Source: Gammaproteobacteria bacterium (GTDB taxonomy: Bacteria > Pseudomonadota > Gammaproteobacteria > SZUA-229). From it: a stretch of DNA of 64,000 nucleotides. The stretch covers positions 43,948-107,947 of the forward strand of contig JAOULX010000012.1 of assembly GCA_029881795.1 (NCBI GenBank). Direction: 5' to 3'. Made by a program: the position numbers and the translations under genes. Under the pieces are notes generated by a model, which worked only from the letters and a program-made list of their open reading frames with translations, did no database searches and was not told where the DNA came from. Shown piece after piece: positions 19,017 through 27,822 of the stretch (the stretch's first letter is position 1; every line of letters starts with the position of its first letter).

Positions 19017-21197
19017 TCAGTAAGTTCGTGATGTTGCGTTATTTTTCGCCGCAACCGCCTGACTGGCTGCTGCCTCAATCTTAACCGCTGCCTGTTTAAA
19101 TGCCGGCTGACGTGAATGTGGATCGAGTAAACCCAGTGATATGCGGTTAACGCATTCATGAAAATGAAACGGAATAAACACAGAGTTAGGCGCAACACGA
19201 TGGGTTAACTGCACCATAACAACAGCATCACCACGGCGAGATGTTAAACGCGCATAACCGCCATGATGAATACCCAGCTCTCTGGCTGCATCCGGATTCA
19301 TTTCCATATATGGCGTCGGACTGAATTTATTCAGGTTACCGAGCTTGCCGGTGCGAGTGCGGGTATGAAAATGCTCTACCACACGACCCGTGTTGAGCCA
19401 GAACGGATAGTCTTCATCCGGGCGCTCGTTATTGTCTACAAAAGGCAGCGCTATCAGTCTGGCCTTAGCGTTTTCATGCTGAAACTTTCCGTCTGTGTAC
19501 AAACGAGCTGTGCCGGTTTCATCTGCCTCGCTACAGGGCCACTGAATACCACGCTGCGCCTTTATTTTTTGATGACTCATGCCTGAATAATCCAGCATCC
19601 GGCCTTTTGATAAATGCCGTAATTCATCAAATACCGCAGATGCAGACTCCGGGAAGCGGATCTTTCTGCCCTGCTCAAAACGTTTTGCCAGCTGATTAAA
19701 TATCCACAAATCAGCTTTCGAATTTTCATACGGCTTGACCACATTACTGATTAAATTTACCCGCCGCTCTGTATTGGTAAAACAGCCTTCTTTTTCTGCC
19801 CAGATTGCAGCTGGCAAATACACATGGCTGTACTCATTGGTTTCAACATCAGCGTAAGCATCCTGCACCACTAAAAAGTCCAGTTTCTCTAATGTTTTTC
19901 GAATGCGCGCAGTATTTGGCATCGACGTCATCGGGTTCGTTGCAATTAACCACAAGCCCTTAATTTGACCGGTTTCAATAGCCGGAAAAATATCGGTCTG
20001 AAACAAACCTCGTTTTTTAGGAAAAAATTCTTCATCGATACCCCAGAAATCTGCGATATCTTTTCTGTCCTGCTGTTTTTCCAGTAAGCGATAGCCCGGC
20101 AAGCCAGAACACGATGACCATTCACGCGTACCCATGGCATTGCATTGACCGGTAATTGACAGACTGGTGCCACCGGGTTTGCCGATATTACCGGTAATCA
20201 GATTCAGGTTATTAATACCAACCACGCCGTCCGAGCCGTGCGTGCTCTGATTAATGCCCATTGTCCAGATCGTCATCGCCGAGCCGGACTTTGCATAAAT
20301 GCGCGCAACATTGCGAATCGTATCTTCATCAATACCGCAGATGCGCGAGGCAGTAAGCGGGTCATATTCAGCTACCAGCGCAGCAAACTCTTGTGCGCCA
20401 TCAGTGTGGGCTTCAATATATGCGCGGTCCTCTAGACCTTCATCAAGTATGACGTGCGCTAATGCATTTAGCAGCACAACATCGGTACCCGGGGTAATTG
20501 GTAAGTGCATGTCGGCCATTTGTGCAAACATCGTCACCCGCGGATCAATCACAATAACCGGAAACCTGCGTTTTTCCAGTGCCTGTTTTAAACGCCAGTA
20601 AATAACCGGGTGCTGCTCCGGCAAGTTAGAACCTATCGCTAACAAACACTCGGTATGCTCAAAGTCATCATAACAACCGGGCGGCCCGTCTGAACCAAAA
20701 GAGCGTTTATAGCCGGATACCGCGGAAGCCATACACAGTGTTGTATTGCCGTCATAATTATTGGTACCAATAACACCGCGTGCCAGTTTTCCCAAGGTAT
20801 AAAACTCTTCTGTCATAATCTGACCGGTAGAGACAATGGCAAACGCATCAGGTCCATGTTGCTGCTGGATACTGCTAATTTCTGCCGCCACTTTATCGAG
20901 TGCCGTATCCCAGCTTGCTTCTTTGAAGTCATCAAAATATCGATCTCGCATTAACGGGGTTTTACCGCGCCCGGCACTGCGAAAAAGTTCATGTTCAAAA
21001 ATCCCTTTTAAACAAAGTTTGCCACGATTCACATCTGCACCACCGACTCCGCGCGATGCGACCGCTTCACCTGCCTTATCCAGACCAACTTCTATTGAGC
21101 AGCCGGTAGAACAGTAACCACAAGTGGTGTATTTCCATTCCACGACGCCTTTATCTGCAATCTTTATCGGGTTCTTTTTATTACGACCGAATAACAT
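19017..21197 (-). CDS. nasA: Assimilatory nitrate reductase catalytic subunit
   Basis: 726 residues of the molybdopterin bis-MGD family. C26, C29, C33 and C62 hold the [4Fe-4S] cluster (TTCGYCSTGC...KLCLKG). The active-site region GNTTLCMASAVSGYKRSFGSDGPP-like and the C-terminal NTGRVVEHFHTRTRTGKLGNL are typical of Nas-type nitrate reductases. It lacks the C-terminal [2Fe-2S] BFD-like domain found in longer NasA forms, in keeping with electrons coming from a separate Fe-S partner, the DmsBC-like fusion 17 bp downstream. No twin-arginine signal is seen, so it is cytoplasmic and reduces nitrate to nitrite for NirBD. It belongs to the nrtA-to-dmsBC run. Confidence 0.92.
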   Translation of the reverse strand: MLFGRNKKNPIKIADKGVVEWKYTTCGYCSTGCSIEVGLDKAGEAVASRGVGGADVNRGKLCLKGIFEHELFRSAGRGKTPLMRDRYFDDFKEASWDTALDKVAAEISSIQQQHGPDAFAIVSTGQIMTEEFYTLGKLARGVIGTNNYDGNTTLCMASAVSGYKRSFGSDGPPGCYDDFEHTECLLAIGSNLPEQHPVIYWRLKQALEKRRFPVIVIDPRVTMFAQMADMHLPITPGTDVVLLNALAHVILDEGLEDRAYIEAHTDGAQEFAALVAEYDPLTASRICGIDEDTIRNVARIYAKSGSAMTIWTMGINQSTHGSDGVVGINNLNLITGNIGKPGGTSLSITGQCNAMGTREWSSCSGLPGYRLLEKQQDRKDIADFWGIDEEFFPKKRGLFQTDIFPAIETGQIKGLWLIATNPMTSMPNTARIRKTLEKLDFLVVQDAYADVETNEYSHVYLPAAIWAEKEGCFTNTERRVNLISNVVKPYENSKADLWIFNQLAKRFEQGRKIRFPESASAVFDELRHLSKGRMLDYSGMSHQKIKAQRGIQWPCSEADETGTARLYTDGKFQHENAKARLIALPFVDNNERPDEDYPFWLNTGRVVEHFHTRTRTGKLGNLNKFSPTPYMEMNPDAARELGIHHGGYARLTSRRGDAVVMVQLTHRVAPNSVFIPFHFHECVNRISLGLLDPHSRQPAFKQAAVKIEAAASQAVAAKNNATSRTY

Positions 21198-21284
21198 ATT
21201 TCTCTCTTCTTATCTGCATGTTCTGGCTTTAAATTATTCATTAGCGCTACAGGCCATGACTTAAAACCGGCGACATTTGACTGA

Positions 21285-21623
21285 TTAACTGTTTGCACAG
21301 CCGTCATTAGGTGTCAGTGACAAGAGGATGGTTTCGCCCTGCATTTTTATCGGGAAACTGGCAGCACAACCGCTATCCGGTGCCAGTGCCACACCGTTTT
21401 CAAGCCCAATTTTCCAGTCGTGTAACGGACAAGCCACTCTATCACCCAGCACTATCCCTTGTGATAACTGACCGCCTTTGTGTGGGCATTTATCACGTAA
21501 TGCAAAGACCTTATCTTCTGCTGTTCTGAAGACAGCGATGTCACCCTCCTGACGACGCACAACTCTTGCTCCTGATTTAGGTATATCAATCAATGTTCCT
21601 ATTTCTATCCAGTCACTCATCAT
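21285..21623 (-). CDS. nirD: Nitrite reductase (NADH) small subunit, Rieske-like
   Basis: 112 residues. A Rieske-like fold with CPHKGGQLSQG and CPLHDWKIGLENG keeps both Cys-X-His motifs, so unlike E. coli NirD it could bind a [2Fe-2S] cluster. It forms the assimilatory/cytoplasmic nitrite reductase with NirB, whose gene is 35 bp upstream. It precedes nasA in the same operon. Confidence 0.9.
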   Translation of the reverse strand: MMSDWIEIGTLIDIPKSGARVVRRQEGDIAVFRTAEDKVFALRDKCPHKGGQLSQGIVLGDRVACPLHDWKIGLENGVALAPDSGCAASFPIKMQGETILLSLTPNDGCANS

Positions 21624-21658
21624 ATCTGCTCTTTTTATAATCGATTTAAATTAGCGCT

Positions 21659-24118
21659 CTAGTTACAAGGCGCTAACACTTTTATCGGCGTGAACTCATG
21701 CGCTTCACTGCCTTTGGCGCGCTGCTCCCATGGATCATCCTGCATAAAGCCTTGAGAATAATTAAAGCGTTGCGCAAGTGCTTTTCTCTTTTCAGGGTTA
21801 TCAATCAGGATTTCTTTTATGTGAGCCAGTCCCATACGTTCAATCCACGGCGCAGTTCGTTCCAAATAATGGGCTTCTTCACGGTATAACTGAATATAAG
21901 CTGCGCTGTATTCAAGCACTTCTTCTTCGCTCTGTACGTTGCATAACAAATCTGTTGCACGGACTTTAATACCTCCGTTGCCACCAACATGTATTTCATA
22001 TCCCGAATCCACACAGACCACTCCGTAATCTTTAATGGTCGCTTCTGCACAGTTTCGCGGACAACCTGACGCTGCCATTTTAAATTTATGCGGCATCCAT
22101 GAACCCCAGCTCATTTTTTCCAGTTTGATACCCAGAGCTGTCGAGTCCTGTGTTCCAAATCGACACCATTCTTTACCGACACAAGTCTTCACAGTACGCA
22201 ATGCTTTACCATAGGCATGACCGGAAACCATGCCGGCTTTATTTAAATCACCCCAGATTTCGGGCAGCTGTTCTTTTTTCAACCCGTAAAGCCCGATACG
22301 CTGACCACCTGTGACATGCACCGTATCCACATTAAACTTTTCAGCGGCATCTGCTACGGCCCGCAATTCCTGAGGCGTTGTCATACCACCCCACATACGC
22401 GGAATAACGGAATAGCTACCGTCACCCTGAATATTGGCATGTGCACGCTCGTTAATGAAACGTGACTGGTTATCATCCAGATCGAGTTCAGGGTATTTGC
22501 AGACAAGATAATAATTAAGTGCAGGCCTGCATTTGCTGCAACCATCAGAACTTTTCCAGCCCAGCTTTGACATAACATCATTAATTGATTTGAGTTGCTG
22601 GGTTTCTATTGCATGACGTACATCATCATGTGTTTTATCAGTACAGCCACAAATCGGTTTTAAATGTGGAGCCGTTGAATAATCGCCACCCAGAGTATGT
22701 GACATTAACGATTCAACCAGTCCGGTACACGAACCACAGGAGCCGGACGCTTTTGTGTGGGCGCGGACTTCATCAAGTGTGAATATTTTATTAATAGTAA
22801 TAGCATTAATAATGTCGCCTTTGCTGACACCATTACAACCGCAGATTTCTGCCTGATCTGACATCGCGGCAACGCGTCCTGCGCCGGATGACATTGCATC
22901 ACCATGGCCGGAATCACCGAGATGCGACTGACCGAACAATAAATTCTGGCGGATTTCCGAAATATCGGTTTGATCTCGCATAAGATCAAAATACCAGCTG
23001 CCATCGATCGTATCGCCATACATAACCGCGCCAAGAATTTTATTATCTTTAACTATTATTTTACGGTAAACACCACGCGCCTTATCCTGAAACACAAGTT
23101 CATCGGTTGTTTCATCACCGCTAAAATCACCTGCCGAAAATAAATCAATACCGGTCACTTTGAGTTTTGTTGAAGTCATAGTTCCCTTATAAATTCCGAT
23201 ACCCATTTGTGCCAGATGATTAGCGCAGACTTTTGCCATTTCAAATAAAGGCGCAACCAGACCATAAGCAACACCACGGTGCTGAGCACATTCGCCGACA
23301 CTATAAACAGCAGGATCATAGGTTTGCAGGGTATCGTTAACCACGATGCCACGCTCACAATGAATCCCGGCCTGCTTAGCCAGTTTTATATTGGGCTTGA
23401 TACCAACTGCCATCACGACCAGGTCTGCATAGATTTCCGAACCGTCTTTAAAACGGACTTTTTCGACACACTCCTTACCAATAATGGCTTCGGTTGAAGC
23501 CTCCATTAAAAAGTGCAAACCGCGTTCTTCTAAAGATTCTTTAAGCATTGCAGCAGCAGCAGCGTCCATCTGACGTTCCATCAGTTTATCCATCAGATGC
23601 ACTACGGTCACGCTCATTCCCTGCTGCATCAAACCGTTAGCCGCTTCAAGCCCAAGCAGCCCGCCACCGATCACAACGGCGTGCTTATGTTGTTTTGCAG
23701 CAGCCATCATCACGTCAACATCGTTAATGTCGCGAAATGAAACTACGCCTTGCAGATCGTTTCCCGGAACCGGAATAATAAAAGGCTCAGAACCGGTTGC
23801 AATCAGCAGCCGATCATAGGCCTCTTCAGTGCCGTCTGCGGCAATCACTTTACGATTAACCCGGTCTATTGATGTGACCTCTTTGCCTTTATGTAAGGTA
23901 ATTTTGTTGTCGATATACCACTGCTCATCGTTGAGCATAATATCATCTATTGTTTTATCACCCGCCAGCACAGGTGAAAGCATAATCCGGTTATAGTTAC
24001 CGTAAGGCTCGGCACCAAATACCGTGATATCGTAGCGTTCCGGATCGAGCTTTAATAACTCTTCAACAGTACGAATACCGGCCATACCGTTACCTATTAC
24101 TACAAACTTTTCTTTCAT
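21659..24118 (-). CDS. nirB: Nitrite reductase (NADH) large subunit
   Basis: 819 residues. The N-terminal half is an FAD/NAD(P)-dependent oxidoreductase (GNGMAGIRTVEELL; second Rossmann motif VVIGGGLLGLEAANGL). Two BFD-like [2Fe-2S] modules follow (EICGCNGVSKGDI...GSCGSCTG and ICGCTDKTHDD...CSKCRPAL). The C-terminal third is the siroheme/[4Fe-4S] nitrite reductase domain, with cysteines in KTCVGKEWCRFG and SGCPRNCAEA. It reduces nitrite to ammonium with six electrons from NADH. It lies between the nitrate ABC transporter genes and nirD, and its length is normal for the family. Confidence 0.95.
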   Translation of the reverse strand: MKEKFVVIGNGMAGIRTVEELLKLDPERYDITVFGAEPYGNYNRIMLSPVLAGDKTIDDIMLNDEQWYIDNKITLHKGKEVTSIDRVNRKVIAADGTEEAYDRLLIATGSEPFIIPVPGNDLQGVVSFRDINDVDVMMAAAKQHKHAVVIGGGLLGLEAANGLMQQGMSVTVVHLMDKLMERQMDAAAAAMLKESLEERGLHFLMEASTEAIIGKECVEKVRFKDGSEIYADLVVMAVGIKPNIKLAKQAGIHCERGIVVNDTLQTYDPAVYSVGECAQHRGVAYGLVAPLFEMAKVCANHLAQMGIGIYKGTMTSTKLKVTGIDLFSAGDFSGDETTDELVFQDKARGVYRKIIVKDNKILGAVMYGDTIDGSWYFDLMRDQTDISEIRQNLLFGQSHLGDSGHGDAMSSGAGRVAAMSDQAEICGCNGVSKGDIINAITINKIFTLDEVRAHTKASGSCGSCTGLVESLMSHTLGGDYSTAPHLKPICGCTDKTHDDVRHAIETQQLKSINDVMSKLGWKSSDGCSKCRPALNYYLVCKYPELDLDDNQSRFINERAHANIQGDGSYSVIPRMWGGMTTPQELRAVADAAEKFNVDTVHVTGGQRIGLYGLKKEQLPEIWGDLNKAGMVSGHAYGKALRTVKTCVGKEWCRFGTQDSTALGIKLEKMSWGSWMPHKFKMAASGCPRNCAEATIKDYGVVCVDSGYEIHVGGNGGIKVRATDLLCNVQSEEEVLEYSAAYIQLYREEAHYLERTAPWIERMGLAHIKEILIDNPEKRKALAQRFNYSQGFMQDDPWEQRAKGSEAHEFTPIKVLAPCN

Positions 24119-24167
24119 TTTTTATTACCTGTTTTATTCTTTATTTATCATCGTTATTTAGAATTAA

Positions 24168-24971
24168 TTAAGCAGCTTCTTCAGGTTTTCTCTGCCGCTC
24201 GTATAAAAACTTCAGTACCTGTGCGCGGATATGGTTATACGATTTATTATCTGCCAGCTCGACTCGGTTACGAGGTCTTGGCAAATCGACATCAAGAATT
24301 TCACCAATACTGGCGGCCGGACCATTTGTCATCATTACAATACGATCTGACAACAACACCGCTTCATCAACATCATGGGTAATCATAATGACGGTATTGT
24401 TTAGACGTGACTGAATCTCAATCAGAGAATCCTGCATATGGGCACGCGTCAACGCATCCAGCGCACCAAATGGCTCATCCATCAACAAAACTTTTGGTTC
24501 CATCGCCAGTGCCCGTGCAATTCCAACCCGCTGTTTCATGCCACCGGATATTTCACTGGGCTTTTTGTGCATGGCATGGTCCATCTGTACCAGACTCAGG
24601 TTATGTTCAATCCACTGTTTCATTTCAGCTTTTGTTTTTTTACCGCTAAACACTTGTTTAACCGCCAGCTCTACATTTTCGTAAGCGCTTAACCATGGCA
24701 ACAGTGAATGATTCTGGAACACCACAGCCCTGTCAGGACCGGGCTCATCGACTTCCCGGCCGTCTAAAATTACGCCTCCGCTGGTGGCCTGATACAAGCC
24801 GGCAACTATATTAAGCACGGTGGATTTACCACAGCCGGAATGTCCAATCAGCGATACAAACTCACCTTCTTTAATACTCAGATCAACGTTATCTAATGCC
24901 TTAAAAGGACCGCCTGGTGTCGCAAACTCTATTGATACATGGCTAATCTCTAACTGCTTTTTATTCATCAT
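24168..24971 (-). CDS. nrtD: Nitrate/nitrite ABC transporter ATP-binding protein
   Basis: 267 residues. Walker A (GHSGCGKST), signature (SGGMKQRVGIARALA) and Walker B (VLLMDEPFGALDA) are all intact, and the switch His is in ITHDVDEAV. The family is the NrtC/NrtD/SsuB/TauB group. It is the single-domain form without the NrtA-like regulatory extension of cyanobacterial NrtC. It lies 34 bp after the permease gene and 49 bp before nirB in the nitrate operon. Confidence 0.92.
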   Translation of the reverse strand: MMNKKQLEISHVSIEFATPGGPFKALDNVDLSIKEGEFVSLIGHSGCGKSTVLNIVAGLYQATSGGVILDGREVDEPGPDRAVVFQNHSLLPWLSAYENVELAVKQVFSGKKTKAEMKQWIEHNLSLVQMDHAMHKKPSEISGGMKQRVGIARALAMEPKVLLMDEPFGALDALTRAHMQDSLIEIQSRLNNTVIMITHDVDEAVLLSDRIVMMTNGPAASIGEILDVDLPRPRNRVELADNKSYNHIRAQVLKFLYERQRKPEEAA

Positions 24972-25005
24972 TCTTCACACCCTTAAACCTTATTAGCTAA
25001 GCGTC

Positions 25006-26028
25006 TTAACGCAGAACTGCATTTTTATCCCAGCTGACACGACGTTGTAACATCAGCATGGCAAGATCGAGCGCAAAACCAATCAAACCTATCGCAAATA
25101 CGGCAACCATAATGCGCGCCATTGAATTTGAGCTGCCGTTCTGAAACTCATCCCAGACAAACTTTCCGAGTCCTGGATTTTGTGCCAGCATTTCCGCTGC
25201 AATCAGCACCATCCAGCCGATCCCTAATGAAACCCGTAAACCGGCAAACATCATAGGAATCGACGAAGGAATAACAATTTTCGTAATATGCGTCATCCAG
25301 TTCAGTCTGAGCACATGACTCACATTCAGCAGATCTTTATCTATTGAAGAAACCCCAACGGTGGTATTAATAATGGTCGGCCACAAACTACACAATGTGA
25401 CCGTTATTGCCGAGGTGATAAATGATTTTGAGAAGGCAGGGTCATCCGTCACATACAAGGCACTGACGATCATGGTTACAATCGGCAGCCACGCCAGCGG
25501 CGATACAGGTTTGAAAATCTGAATTAACGGATTTAAGGCTTTATATATTGTTTCATTCAGACCGCTAATTATCCCGACCGGGATTGCTATCAGCGAAGCA
25601 ATAAAAAAACCGACCAAAACAGTAAACACACTGGTAGCTATCTGATCAATAAAGGTTGGCTTACCGGTATAACTGAGTATTTTTACTTTTGCGTCAGGAT
25701 TTTTCGCCAGTTTTCTGGCATTTCTTTGTTCCTGTCTCTGATAGAAAGCCGCTTCTTTTACCCGCTCTTCCCGGTGCTCGCTGTAAAGTGTTTTTGCCTG
25801 CTCCCATACTTGCACAGGACCTGGAACCTGACCTAGTGAGGTTTGTATTTGTGCCGCACCTGCTGCCCACAACGCCAGAAATACAGTTAAGGCAATCAGC
25901 GGTACAGCCAATGAATTAACAGCTTTTTTAAATATATCTAACCACTTTATTTCAGTAAACTTTGGCAACAGTGACAGCTTAATCGTCACTGTATTTTTAA
26001 AGTTACTGAACACTTCTGTATTCACCAT
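25006..26028 (-). CDS. nrtB: Nitrate/nitrite ABC transporter permease
   Basis: 340 residues with about six transmembrane helices and the BPD_transp_1 motif region (GLRVSLGIGWMVLIAAEML, close to the EAA loop). A large charged insert between the first helix and the rest (about residues 75-130, rich in Arg, Lys and Glu) is longer than in TauC or SsuC but is seen in NrtB proteins. It moves nitrate across the inner membrane with NrtA and the ATPase encoded on either side. Confidence 0.92.
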   Translation of the reverse strand: MVNTEVFSNFKNTVTIKLSLLPKFTEIKWLDIFKKAVNSLAVPLIALTVFLALWAAGAAQIQTSLGQVPGPVQVWEQAKTLYSEHREERVKEAAFYQRQEQRNARKLAKNPDAKVKILSYTGKPTFIDQIATSVFTVLVGFFIASLIAIPVGIISGLNETIYKALNPLIQIFKPVSPLAWLPIVTMIVSALYVTDDPAFSKSFITSAITVTLCSLWPTIINTTVGVSSIDKDLLNVSHVLRLNWMTHITKIVIPSSIPMMFAGLRVSLGIGWMVLIAAEMLAQNPGLGKFVWDEFQNGSSNSMARIMVAVFAIGLIGFALDLAMLMLQRRVSWDKNAVLR

Positions 26029-26093
26029 TTGCTACCTCTTGTTTCTTTACTTGTTCCAAATCCCTCACGCCACTGCATCAGGGATGGCTATCG

Positions 26094-27506
26094 CTACAGC
26101 TTGTCTTTTCCTTTTAATCCGATATTAAATTTATTCAGGTAAGCATTTGGTTTTGTACCGTCGTAAGTAATATTGTCAATAAAGTGTTTTTGTGGTTTAC
26201 GAAAGCCTTTTTCTGATGAAAAATCAGGAAAGTCTTTCGCATTAACCTTGCCTTCTTTTATCAGCTCTTTTGCGGCAACTGCGTAGATATCAGGGCGATA
26301 AACTTTTTTTGCAATATCCTTATACCAGCTGTCAGGCTTTTGCTCGGCAATCTGACCCCAGCGACGCATCTGGGTTAAGTACCAGATAGCATCTGAGTAA
26401 TACGGGTAAGTAGCATTATGTCGAAAGAAAACATTGAAATCGGGAACCTGTCGTTTATCACCTTTTTCGTATTCAAAGGTTCCGGTCATTGAATTTGCAA
26501 TCACGTCATAGTCTGCGCCGACATATTGCGACTTTGCCAAAATTTTCACAGCTTCTGGCCGGTTCGAATTATTATTTTCATCCAGCCATTGGGCTGCACG
26601 AATCATCGCTTTAACAACACGGATATGGGTGTTTGGATATTTATCTGCCCAGCCTTTACTGACACCAAAGACTTTCTCAGGATTGTCTTTCCAGATTTCA
26701 TAATCTGTCACCACAGGAACACCAATACCTTTGAATACAGCCTGTTGATTCCATGGCTCACCAACACAATAACCATCGATTGTTCCTGCTTCCATAGTGG
26801 AAGGCATTTGCGGAGGCGGCGTTACCGATAACAGGGTATCTGCTTTAATAGTACCGCTGGTGTCGCCTTTATGTGGTGCATAAAAGCCCGGATTAATACC
26901 ACCTGCTGCTAACCAGTAACGCAATTCATAATTGTGAGTTGATACAGGAAATACCATACCCATTTTAAACGGCTTACCTTCTGACTTATATTTTTCTATA
27001 ACCGGCTTCAGTGCATCGGCTTTAATAGGGTGTACCGGTTTGCCATTTTTTACCGGTATATGTTTTTTCATTTCCCCCCATACTTTATTTGATACTGTAA
27101 TCGCATTACCGTTCAGGTCCATACTAAACGCCGTCACAATATGTGACTGTGTTCCAAACCCAATCGTTGCCCCTAATGGCTGACCCGCCAGCATATGTGC
27201 GCCATCAAGCTCACCGTCGATGACACGATCAAGTAATACTTTCCAGTTAGCCTGTGCCTCTAGCGTCACGTACAATCCTTCATCTTCAAAAAAACCTTTT
27301 TCGGCTGCAATTGCCAGTGGTGCCATGTCCGTCAGTTTTATAAAACCGAATTTTAATTCTTCTTTTTCTGGCTCAGCTGTTTCAGCCAGCAAACTAGCTG
27401 ACACAATTGACAACAATGTTCCTATAAGAAACAAGCCACCGATTGAACAAAGCTTTTGTTTGAATAAACCGTCTTTTATACTTGTCTTCATTACACCTGC
27501 GCTCAT
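26094..27506 (-). CDS. nrtA: Nitrate/nitrite ABC transporter substrate-binding protein
   Basis: 470 residues. A signal peptide ([17 protein letters not shown]) is followed by the NrtA-type binding fold: [64 protein letters not shown] and RRWGQI. The ATG at 27506 is supported by GGGAG at 6 nt. It is the first structural gene of the nitrate operon and lies directly after the leader terminator, so all the genes from here to the DmsBC fusion depend on antitermination by NasT. Confidence 0.93.
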   Translation of the reverse strand: MSAGVMKTSIKDGLFKQKLCSIGGLFLIGTLLSIVSASLLAETAEPEKEELKFGFIKLTDMAPLAIAAEKGFFEDEGLYVTLEAQANWKVLLDRVIDGELDGAHMLAGQPLGATIGFGTQSHIVTAFSMDLNGNAITVSNKVWGEMKKHIPVKNGKPVHPIKADALKPVIEKYKSEGKPFKMGMVFPVSTHNYELRYWLAAGGINPGFYAPHKGDTSGTIKADTLLSVTPPPQMPSTMEAGTIDGYCVGEPWNQQAVFKGIGVPVVTDYEIWKDNPEKVFGVSKGWADKYPNTHIRVVKAMIRAAQWLDENNNSNRPEAVKILAKSQYVGADYDVIANSMTGTFEYEKGDKRQVPDFNVFFRHNATYPYYSDAIWYLTQMRRWGQIAEQKPDSWYKDIAKKVYRPDIYAVAAKELIKEGKVNAKDFPDFSSEKGFRKPQKHFIDNITYDGTKPNAYLNKFNIGLKGKDKL

Positions 27507-27517
27507 TTCAGTCTCCC

Positions 27518-27569
27518 AAAAAAAAGGCGTCCATCCCGTAGTGAAAAATACACTATCAAGATGGACGCC
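27518..27569 (-). terminator. Leader (attenuator) terminator of the nitrate operon
   Basis: On the minus strand, GGCGTCCATC (27569-27560) pairs perfectly over 10 bp with GATGGACGCC (27535-27526) around a 24-nt loop, and eight T residues follow (27525-27518). This is a textbook intrinsic terminator placed 12 nt before nrtA. Its 5' arm shares GGC and GTCC with the second hexaloop hairpin, so the two folds exclude each other; binding of NasT to the hexaloops should prevent termination. Confidence 0.93.
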
Positions 27570-27632
27570 GTTGTCCCGTTATTAAATTAAATTTAGTTCA
27601 ATTAAATTTTTTACATGACCGCCATTGGTCAT
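27563..27632 (-). promoter_or_regulatory. Two-hexaloop ANTAR (NasT) binding RNA element
   Basis: Two hairpins on the minus-strand leader each present a six-base loop with A at position 1 and G at position 4, the signature recognised by ANTAR antiterminators. Hairpin 1: ATGACC-AATGGC-GGTCAT (27632-27615). Hairpin 2: GGAC-AACGGC-GTCC (27576-27563). Hairpin 2 uses part of the 5' arm of the terminator at 27569-27526. The nasT gene itself lies upstream on the same strand. Confidence 0.9.
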
Positions 27633-27648
27633 TACACACAGGTGATGT

Positions 27649-27664
27649 AGCAGCATTTGTGCCA
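27649..27664 (-). promoter_or_regulatory. Sigma-54-type promoter of the nitrate operon
   Basis: Minus strand TGGCAC-N5-CTGCT (27664-27649) fits the -24/-12 consensus TGGCAC-N5-TTGCW with one mismatch. Transcription would begin about 12 nt further on, near 27638-27640, only a few bases before hexaloop hairpin 1, giving a leader of about 130 nt. That placement supports the call. It implies NtrC-type nitrogen control on top of nitrate-dependent antitermination. Confidence 0.72.
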
Positions 27665-27753
27665 CAAACAGAAAACCTTCCTCAAGACACTGATATAATT
27701 GAACTTAATACTGAAACACTGTTTGAACAAAGAGCAATGAACTGATCTGATGC

Positions 27754-27768
27754 GCACTTAATAAGGGC
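27754..27768 (-). promoter_or_regulatory. Possible NtrC enhancer site
   Basis: GCAC-N7-GGGC matches seven of the eight bases of the NtrC dyad GCAC-N7-GTGC and lies about 90-105 nt upstream of the -24 element, a usual enhancer distance. It is a single weak site, offered only because of the sigma-54 promoter next to it. Confidence 0.35.
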
Positions 27769-27822
27769 AAAAAAACCTAACACCTGTAGTAAACGCACCA
27801 ATATACAACACACCGTATTGGA

